10,503 nucleotides of DNA, taken from assembly GCA_022616395.1 (NCBI GenBank), contig JAKEEV010000696.1:1-10503 (forward strand). The letters run 5' to 3'. The stretch's first letter is position 1. Each line of letters opens with the position of its first letter. The stretch comes from Planctomycetia bacterium (lineage in GTDB: Bacteria; Planctomycetota; Planctomycetia; Gemmatales; Gemmataceae). A program made the position numbers and the translations under genes. This document shows, piece by piece, positions 1 to 4,677 of this stretch. The notes under the pieces were generated by a model that was given only the letters and a program-made list of their open reading frames with translations, did not search any database and was not told the DNA's origin.

Positions 1-5
1 CAATT

Positions 6-920
6 CTACACATCGAGATCCCACACCACGACGCGGCCCATATCTCCGCCAGCAGCCGCGAGCATCCCGTCAGGGCTGACCGCCACCGCGGTGAGTCGCC
101 CGATGCTCCAGGTGAACTGCTTGGCGATCACCCACGATTCGGTATCGATGAGCCGGGCGGTGGTGTCGTTGCTGCCCGCGAGCAGATAGCGGCCGGTTGG
201 GTGGAACGCGAGGCTGCGGTAATGTCGGAGCGTGCCGGTTCGCTTCTTCTCGACCTTTGAGTCCGGTCGCCAGACAAGCAGCGAGGATTCCCAGATGCCA
301 ACCGCAACCGAGCCATCGGGTGGGGAGACAATGCCATGAATCCACGAGGCCGTGGTGGTCACGGTGAATTGAATGTCTCCCGTCAGCGATGAACGCGCAA
401 CGAATTGCCTTCGACCTTGATCGGACCAGCGCGGCCCTTCCCACGAATAGAACCGGTCGACGGTAGTTCCCGCGAGTTCCCATCCGCTGAGATTATCGTC
501 CGGTCCAACGACCCACGACTCGGTCCATCCACCTGGACCGTCGGGAGCAAACGCATGGATGCGGAAGCCCACCTGGTTCTGGATGGTGCGTACGACAAGC
601 CGGTTATCTGGCCCGCAGATGGCTTGAGCGTTGAGTCGCTCTTCGGGGGCGATTAGTTGAATCGCTCGTTTGGTTCCGATTCGGCGGTCGAACTCGCGTC
701 TCTTTTGCCCCGCGAGCCAGCCGATCACGGTGCTGTCTGGCGAAAACGTGATGTCGTGTGAGGTATAGGTTGATTCGTCCGCGAGGGGAACCGGGTCGCC
801 TGTCGCCGGGAGTTCCCACATCACCGGCACATGATCGGAGGACGTGGCCACCAGAGCTAGGTTGTCTGGCGAGAAGGCCAGTTCGATCACGTGTCTCTTA
901 CCGGCGGTGAGTAGTTGCAT
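6..920 (-). CDS. WD40 repeat protein (third tandem paralog)
   Basis: Complete 304-residue ORF from ATG at 920 to TAG at 6-8. The chain is a series of WD40/beta-propeller blades: 'AFSPD' near residue 15, 'TFSPDS' near 58, 'LAFHPTGRYLL' near 240, and a last blade with 'AVSPDGMLAAAGG' ending in 'VVVWDLDV'. Its length fits one seven-bladed propeller with no extra domain. No signal peptide or membrane segment is visible, so a cytoplasmic protein-interaction role is likely, but no partner can be named. It is clearly homologous to the product of 2019-2927: both begin with 'xAGK' and share 'SLTG/ALTG' and 'LLVW' in the middle and 'FTWxIG' before the last blade. The ribosome-binding site is weak (GAGA about 7 nt upstream). 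The start is chosen because it aligns with the paralog's N-terminus. A 56-bp palindrome ends 20 nt upstream, so the leader RNA of this gene may be structured. Confidence 0.88.
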   Translation of the reverse strand: MQLLTAGKRHVIELAFSPDNLALVATSSDHVPVMWELPATGDPVPLADESTYTSHDITFSPDSTVIGWLAGQKRREFDRRIGTKRAIQLIAPEERLNAQAICGPDNRLVVRTIQNQVGFRIHAFAPDGPGGWTESWVVGPDDNLSGWELAGTTVDRFYSWEGPRWSDQGRRQFVARSSLTGDIQFTVTTTASWIHGIVSPPDGSVAVGIWESSLLVWRPDSKVEKKRTGTLRHYRSLAFHPTGRYLLAGSNDTTARLIDTESWVIAKQFTWSIGRLTAVAVSPDGMLAAAGGDMGRVVVWDLDV

Positions 921-940
921 GGGGTTCTCGTCATCATTTG

Positions 941-996
941 AAAGTAGGCAACTCGCTCCACGAGTTGCGCGACTCGCGGAGGGAGTCGCCTACTTT
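941..996. repeat. 56-bp imperfect palindrome with AAAGTAG termini
   Basis: Position 941 pairs with 996 and so on to the centre at 968/969, with only four mismatched pairs in 28 (950/987, 955/982, 960/977, 966/971). The outer 9 bp, AAAGTAGGC and GCCTACTTT, pair perfectly. Each half is itself a smaller hairpin: CAACTCG-CTCCA-CGAGTTG on the left and a CGACTC/GAGTCG-type one on the right. It can therefore form one long hairpin or a two-armed cruciform. It lies between two WD40 genes, just upstream of the start at 920. A REP-like or MITE-like repeat is the likeliest explanation. No flanking target duplication is visible. A role as processing site or attenuator for the downstream WD40 gene is possible but unproven. 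Confidence 0.8.
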
Positions 997-1074
997 ACTC
1001 CAGATCAAACACCGTCACCCACCCGCGTCCGCCATCGCCACTGACTGCAAGCTCGCCTCTGGTTTTCTGCTTGT

Positions 1075-1105
1075 ATTCCGCATTCCGAATTCCGCGTTCC
1101 GAATT
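1075..1105. repeat. 7-bp tandem repeat (ATTCCGC/ATTCCGA)
   Basis: Four consecutive heptamers, ATTCCGC, ATTCCGA, ATTCCGC and GTTCCGA, are followed by a partial ATT. They end 1 bp short of the stop codon (1107-1109) of the WD40 gene 1107-2009. The alternating C/A at the seventh position also makes the array a 14-bp repeat. Similar TTCCG-rich arrays are, from memory, common in planctomycete spacers, where they give spurious short ORFs. No coding or regulatory role is visible. Confidence 0.7.
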
Positions 1106-1106
1106 T

Positions 1107-2009
1107 CTAACTGTCCACGTCCCACACGAGGATGTTTCCCTTTTCTCCTCCGGCGGCCGCGAGCGTTCCATCGGGGCTGAAGTTGACGCACGTCACCGGA
1201 CCGACCGGCCAGCGGTAGCCAACGAGTTCCTGCCAGGTGTTGACATCCCAACAGTAGACTCCGCCGTCCACGTTTGCTCCGCCGGCCGCGAGGAATTGCC
1301 CTGATGGGTGGAAGCGCGCTCCGCGGAATAGACGCGTGCCACCGGCGACAAGTTCGGCGAGTTGCTTCCAGCTTTCTGCCGACCACACGACCAACTTGGC
1401 TCCAATCGTTCCAACCAGAAACCGTCCGCACGGCGACCACGCGAGCGATTTCAGCATTCCATCGTCCGCAATGAGTTCGACGAGTTGCTTGCCTTCGGCG
1501 AGCGAGTACATTTGAACCGCGAACCGTTGCACGCGGCCGGTCGCGGGCCGATTCACTCCAATCGCGGCCGATGTTCCGTCGGGCGAAAGGGCCGCCGCGA
1601 TCGCGAATGTAGTTGTCGGGAAGTCGATTGTCGCTTCCGTCGTGAGTTTCTGTTTCTCCAGGCGGCTGATGGCGATGGTGAGCGGGCTGATCGACAACAA
1701 CTGCCCGTTGGTGATGGTCACGCTCTTTGTGTCGGCTAGCCCGGTGTTGCGAGTCACGCGACGCCGGGGGGAACTGGGATTGACGAATACCACCGCACTG
1801 GGAGAAGCCGCGACTAGCCGGCCTTCGTGGAATCCAACCGCGAGCACTTTGTCGCCAACTTTCAACTCAAGCGCTGGCTCGGTCGGATCGGAGAGCTTCC
1901 AGAGGTGCGCGATTCCTTCGCGGCCAGCGCTGCCGACGGCCAGCCAGCGGCCATCTGGCGAGATCGCCACCGCGTTCACCAGCGCGCGCTCACTCTCGAA
2001 GGTCAGCAC
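1107..2009 (-). CDS. WD40 repeat protein (second tandem paralog)
   Basis: Complete 300-residue ORF from GTG at 2009 to TAG at 1107-1109. WD40 blade signatures include 'AVAISPDGRWLAVGS' at the N-terminus with 'AHLWKLSD', 'ALSPDGTSAAIGV' in the middle, 'LAWSPCGRFLVG', 'RFHPSGQFLAAGG' with 'VYCWDV', and a last blade 'NFSPDGTLAAAGGEKGNILVWD'. Length fits a single propeller with no added domain; no export signal is seen. It is more divergent than the other two WD40 proteins here but shares their C-terminal two blades. The GTG start is supported by GAGGA at 2016-2020, six nt upstream, which overlaps the TGA stop of the preceding gene. The 9-bp gap argues for co-transcription and probable translational coupling with 2019-2927. 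Its function beyond protein interaction cannot be read from sequence. Confidence 0.88.
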   Translation of the reverse strand: MLTFESERALVNAVAISPDGRWLAVGSAGREGIAHLWKLSDPTEPALELKVGDKVLAVGFHEGRLVAASPSAVVFVNPSSPRRRVTRNTGLADTKSVTITNGQLLSISPLTIAISRLEKQKLTTEATIDFPTTTFAIAAALSPDGTSAAIGVNRPATGRVQRFAVQMYSLAEGKQLVELIADDGMLKSLAWSPCGRFLVGTIGAKLVVWSAESWKQLAELVAGGTRLFRGARFHPSGQFLAAGGANVDGGVYCWDVNTWQELVGYRWPVGPVTCVNFSPDGTLAAAGGEKGNILVWDVDS

Positions 2010-2015
2010 GGCGAT

Positions 2016-2020
2016 TCCTC
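2016..2020 (-). promoter_or_regulatory. Ribosome-binding site overlapping upstream stop
   Basis: GAGGA on the minus strand, six nt before the GTG at 2009. It contains part of the TGA stop (2019-2021) of the preceding WD40 gene. It decides the non-ATG start of 1107-2009 and suggests that ribosomes finishing the first gene reinitiate on the second. Confidence 0.65.
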
Positions 2021-2927
2021 ATAGATCCAGGTCCCACACCACAATCTCCCCCTTCTCGCTGCCGGCCGCGGCAACCGTTCCGTCGGGAGCAATCGCGACG
2101 CTCTTCAGTGAGCCAATCTTCCAGGTAAACCGCTTCACGGGTTCCCACGATTGCGTGTCCCACACAACAACGGTCGCGTCGTTGCTGGTGGAGAACAGAT
2201 AGCGGCTGGTGGGGTGGTACGCGACATCCGTGAAGTGCCTGAGGTTGTCGTTGCGGACGATGCGCGGCTTGCCCATCTCCGGCACCGACCAGACCAACAG
2301 CGCTGGTTTGTGGTAAGCGATGAACTGTTGCTCATCGGGGCTGAAGAGGAAGTGATTGTAGCTGGCGTAGTGGTACTCACCGGTTGCTTCTTCCTCGCCG
2401 GTGAGGGCGGATCGTGTTTTGATGACGAAGAGTCGCGGATACGCACGGGGTTGGGGCGCTTCGGCGACATAAGCGAGCCGGTCGCCGGTCGGGGAGAGCG
2501 TCGGTGTGTAGGTTCGCATTGAGATTTCCGGCGTGATCCAGTCTTCTTCCCAGCCTGAGTTGCTGGCTCGCCAGCCGATGAGTTGCCCGCCGTTGTATGT
2601 GCCGTGCGAGGTAACCAGTCGGGCGCAATCAGAGGAGAGCGTGAACTGATACAGCGGCCTCTGAGCGGGCGGACTGGCGGAACTGTCCGCGAGCGTCGCG
2701 AGATCGACCTTCCGGATGTCTTGTCTGCCATGCAGGAACAGAGACTCGCCGTCCGGAGTGAAATAGAACTGGAGTTGAGTTAGGGGTGAGATCGACCGGG
2801 GAGGCTCGCTTCCGGCTGGCCCAAAACTGACAACTCCGCGCCGCCGAATGCTTGCCAAAAGTTCGCAACTGTTCGGAGCGAACCCCAACGAGTAGATTTT
2901 CTGCTTGCCCGCCGATACCACCCGCAT
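2019..2927 (-). CDS. WD40 repeat protein (first tandem paralog)
   Basis: A 302-residue protein from ATG at 2927 to TGA at 2019-2021. An upstream in-frame ATG at 2981 would add 18 residues. The 2927 start is preferred because it has GAGG (2934-2937) six nt upstream and because 'MRVVSAGK' aligns with 'MQLLTAGK' of the paralog at 6-920. Beta-propeller signatures include 'LGFAPNS', 'FYFTPDGESLFL', 'PTLSPTGDRLAYV', 'FLFSPDEQQFIAY' with 'ALLVWSV', 'VAYHPTSRYLF' with 'VVVWDTQSW', and a final 'AIAPDGTVAAAGSEKG' with 'VVWDLDL'. The early blades are degenerate and the last two are close to consensus. No signal peptide is visible. It is the first gene of the WD40 cluster, downstream of a terminator at 3004-3032, so it probably has its own promoter. 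Function unknown beyond a likely interaction scaffold. Confidence 0.88.
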   Translation of the reverse strand: MRVVSAGKQKIYSLGFAPNSCELLASIRRRGVVSFGPAGSEPPRSISPLTQLQFYFTPDGESLFLHGRQDIRKVDLATLADSSASPPAQRPLYQFTLSSDCARLVTSHGTYNGGQLIGWRASNSGWEEDWITPEISMRTYTPTLSPTGDRLAYVAEAPQPRAYPRLFVIKTRSALTGEEEATGEYHYASYNHFLFSPDEQQFIAYHKPALLVWSVPEMGKPRIVRNDNLRHFTDVAYHPTSRYLFSTSNDATVVVWDTQSWEPVKRFTWKIGSLKSVAIAPDGTVAAAGSEKGEIVVWDLDL

Positions 2928-2933
2928 GATTCG

Positions 2934-2937
2934 CCTC
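2934..2937 (-). promoter_or_regulatory. Ribosome-binding site deciding the start at 2927
   Basis: GAGG on the minus strand with six nt to the ATG at 2925-2927. The alternative ATG at 2981 has only a weak GAAG nearby, so this site supports the shorter protein. Confidence 0.6.
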
Positions 2938-2979
2938 GAGGAACACGCGGCAGCTTCAGGACAAGCCGCGAGACGCTCC

Positions 2980-2985
2980 ATTCTA
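2980..2985 (-). promoter_or_regulatory. Possible -10 element of WD40 cluster promoter
   Basis: TAGAAT on the minus strand matches five of six positions of TATAAT in an otherwise GC-rich stretch. The promoter of the WD40 cluster is expected between the terminator (ending at 3004) and the start codon at 2927. A TTGTCA upstream resembles a -35 box, but the spacer is only 14 nt, so the match is poor. Tentative. Confidence 0.25.
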
Positions 2986-3003
2986 CTTCAGCGAGGCAAT
3001 GAC

Positions 3004-3032
3004 AAAAAGAAATGAGGCCGGCACAGCCGGCC
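3004..3032 (-). terminator. Rho-independent terminator for the PQQ-propeller gene
   Basis: On the minus strand a perfect 7-bp GC stem, GGCCGGC-TGT-GCCGGCC (3016-3032), is followed by a T-rich tail, TCATTTCTTTTTG. It lies about 120 nt past the stop codon at 3155 and just before the WD40 cluster, in the right orientation to end transcription of 3155-4417 and separate the two units. Confidence 0.6.
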
Positions 3033-3058
3033 CGAGCGGATTCACTTCCTTTGTGGAG

Positions 3059-3143
3059 AACCCCACTCCCTTGCGGTCGCGGCTAGTTTGGCGATGCAAA
3101 GCTTACACACGCCAAAACAGCCGCGACCGCAAGGGAGCGGGTT
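3059..3143. repeat. Large palindrome with 28-bp arms downstream of the PQQ gene
   Basis: Left arm 3066-3093 and right arm 3110-3137 pair at 26 of 28 positions, with mismatches only at 3085/3118 and 3086/3117. The 16-nt loop contains AAGCTT. The arms extend outward as AACCC (3059-3063) against GGGTT (3139-3143) with a 1-nt shift. The core CTCCCTTGCGGTCGCGGCT is unrelated to the AAAGTAG-ended palindromes elsewhere in the window. It begins 11 nt after the stop codon of 3155-4417, so it would form a long hairpin in that gene's 3' untranslated region. It could be an interspersed repeat, an RNA-stability element, or both. No terminal T-tract adjoins it. Confidence 0.8.
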
Positions 3144-3154
3144 CCGACGCACAC

Positions 3155-4417
3155 TTACTTCGCCTTGACGTCGTAGCACCAGAGGGTGTCGCGTTCGCGG
3201 ATGTAGAGCTTTCCGCCGACCACAACCGGATGCGCCCAGCAGTTCCCCTGCGCGTTCGGCACCTTGAACGAACTGATCTCCGTGTAGCTGTCGGCGGTCG
3301 CATCCGCGAGCACCACCCAGCCGTCCGCATAGCGGATGTAGAGCTTCCCATCGGCGAACGTCAGCGCCGCCGATCCGCTCCCCTTTCCTCCGTCACGAGT
3401 CCACAACACCTTGCCCGTCTTGAACTCCGCGCACCACGGTCGGCCGCCGTCGTCGCGGTCGCCATAGAGCTTGTCTCCTACCAGAATCACGCCGCCGTGC
3501 TTGTTGTTCAACTGCCGGTTCCAGTACACCTCCTCAACGTTGAACTTCTCGCCGTCCTTCGTGATCTTCAAGAGCGCTCCTCCGCGACCATACCCCGCCG
3601 CCGCGAACACATACTCGCCGCTGACAATCGGAGTCGGGATGTTCGCCGTATTCCCGCCGAAGCGGTCTCCCTTCGTGCCATAGCGCCACAGCATCTTGCC
3701 GTCCTTCGCGCTGAATGACACAAGGCCGTTCGCCATGAGCTGAACATACTGCTTCACGCCTCCCAACTGCGCGATTACCACCGACGAATACCCCGCGGTG
3801 TCTCCGTTGGGCACGGTGCCCGCCCACACTTGCTTGCCGCTCTTCTTCTCCAGAGTCACCATCGTCGCCTGCGAGCCGCCCGGCGTCACAATCAGATTGT
3901 CGCCATCAATCAGAGGCGATTCGGTGTAGTTCCACCCGCCGGAGTCGCCCTCGAAGTCCTTCGTGAGGCTCTTGCGCCAGACTTCCTTGCCGGTCTTCGC
4001 GTTGACACAGACCAGATCGCCATGCTGACCAAGTCCGAAGACGAGAGTGCCATCGGTGGCCGGTGTGCAGCGCGGACCGGCAAAGTTTCCGCCAGCGCGT
4101 CCCACCTTCAGTTCCCAGAGCTTCGTTCCCTTCGCGCGGTTGATGCCGAACAGGAAGCAATCCTGCTTCACATCGCCCATCGTGAACACCTTGTCTCCGT
4201 TCACGGCCACACTGGAGAAGCCGATGCCGATGCCGGGCGTCTTCCACGCCAGCGGAGGGCCGTTCTTCGGCCACTGCTTGAGAAGTTTGGTGTCCCTGGA
4301 AACGCCACTGCGGTCGGCGTTGCGGAACATCGGCCAGTCGGTGTCAGCGCTCTGAGCGGTTGTGGTGATCGCGACAAGCGCTAAGAGAAGAGCAAATACA
4401 GCGCGGAAGCGAAGCAT
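3155..4417 (-). CDS. Secreted PQQ-like beta-propeller repeat protein
   Basis: Complete 420-residue ORF, ATG at 4417, TAA at 3155-3157, with GGAG (4426-4429) eight nt upstream. Residues 1-24 form a signal peptide: 'MLRFR', a hydrophobic core about 6-17, and a likely cleavage after 'AQSA'. The mature protein starts 'DTDWPMFRNADRSG', a common opening of planctomycete PQQ-like propellers. Blade signatures of the 'tGKxxW' type place tryptophans at about residues 101, 147, 198, 244 and 339, and the end is 'LWCYDV'. The product should be periplasmic or exported. Such proteins are often annotated as BamB-like or as PQQ dehydrogenases. No cytochrome CxxCH motif or clear quinoprotein active site is visible, so an enzymatic role is not supported; a scaffold or binding role is more cautious. 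It is separated from the kinase-tubulin gene by 260 bp with a large palindrome and from the WD40 genes by a terminator, so it is probably its own unit. Confidence 0.9.
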   Translation of the reverse strand: MLRFRAVFALLLALVAITTTAQSADTDWPMFRNADRSGVSRDTKLLKQWPKNGPPLAWKTPGIGIGFSSVAVNGDKVFTMGDVKQDCFLFGINRAKGTKLWELKVGRAGGNFAGPRCTPATDGTLVFGLGQHGDLVCVNAKTGKEVWRKSLTKDFEGDSGGWNYTESPLIDGDNLIVTPGGSQATMVTLEKKSGKQVWAGTVPNGDTAGYSSVVIAQLGGVKQYVQLMANGLVSFSAKDGKMLWRYGTKGDRFGGNTANIPTPIVSGEYVFAAAGYGRGGALLKITKDGEKFNVEEVYWNRQLNNKHGGVILVGDKLYGDRDDGGRPWCAEFKTGKVLWTRDGGKGSGSAALTFADGKLYIRYADGWVVLADATADSYTEISSFKVPNAQGNCWAHPVVVGGKLYIRERDTLWCYDVKAK

Positions 4418-4506
4418 GAGACAGGCTCCGTTGGTGGGAAGTACAGGCGCAGGCCAGCAAAGAGGGATGTCGGGGCGGAGTTTGGGTTTTTCGTGGATTT
4501 TTTCCG

Positions 4507-4658
4507 CAAAGTAGTAGGCACACGCCGTGTGCTGTTGTCTTCAGAGTAGTCATCACGCTCCGCGTGATGCCGCCGCGAAGCGGCGGAGAGAAACACACAT
4601 CACGCGCAGCGTGATGACTACTCTGAAGAACGGCACCCAGCGAATGCCTGCTACTTTG
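4507..4658. repeat. 152-bp composite palindrome (MITE/REP-like)
   Basis: The core is a perfect 22-bp inverted repeat (4538-4559 and 4608-4629), one C/C mismatch, then a further perfect 9 bp (4561-4569 and 4598-4606). Outside this the arms continue imperfectly to perfect 8-bp ends, CAAAGTAG (4507-4514) and CTACTTTG (4651-4658), with roughly three quarters of positions matching and a 2-nt length difference. Nested inside are local hairpins: GCACACG-C-CGTGTGC, ATCACGC-TCC-GCGTGAT, CCGCCGC-GAA-GCGGCGG (4570-4586) and ATCACGC-GCA-GCGTGAT. The element fills most of the 260-bp gap between the kinase-tubulin gene and the PQQ gene, starting 19 nt after the stop at 4678. It holds no plausible gene. It may serve as a 3' hairpin for the upstream gene. 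No target duplication is evident. Confidence 0.8.
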
Positions 4659-4677
4659 GGTAGTGTACGAAACGGGA

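Noticed and set aside
2928..2981. Longer start (ATG at 2981) for the first WD40 gene
   Set aside because: Poor ribosome-binding site, an atypical Cys/Ala-rich prefix, and the paralog N-terminus aligns with the ATG at 2927, which has GAGG at good spacing.
2999..3718. 239-residue plus-strand reading frame
   Set aside because: It runs antisense through the clearly coding PQQ-propeller gene and the palindrome, with Arg/Val-rich composition typical of a shadow frame in GC-rich DNA.
3155..4417. PQQ-dependent alcohol dehydrogenase or BamB assignment
   Set aside because: Only the generic beta-propeller blade signatures are visible. There is no haem-binding CxxCH, and the gene context does not suggest outer-membrane assembly.
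4418..4506. Promoter for the PQQ-propeller gene
   Set aside because: The stretch contains A-rich runs and TTGCGG, but no -10/-35 pair with acceptable spacing, so no promoter is called.
4507..4658. CRISPR array or tRNA-like gene in the palindrome-rich gap
   Set aside because: The structure is inverted rather than regularly spaced direct repeats, and no cloverleaf or CCA-type end can be drawn.
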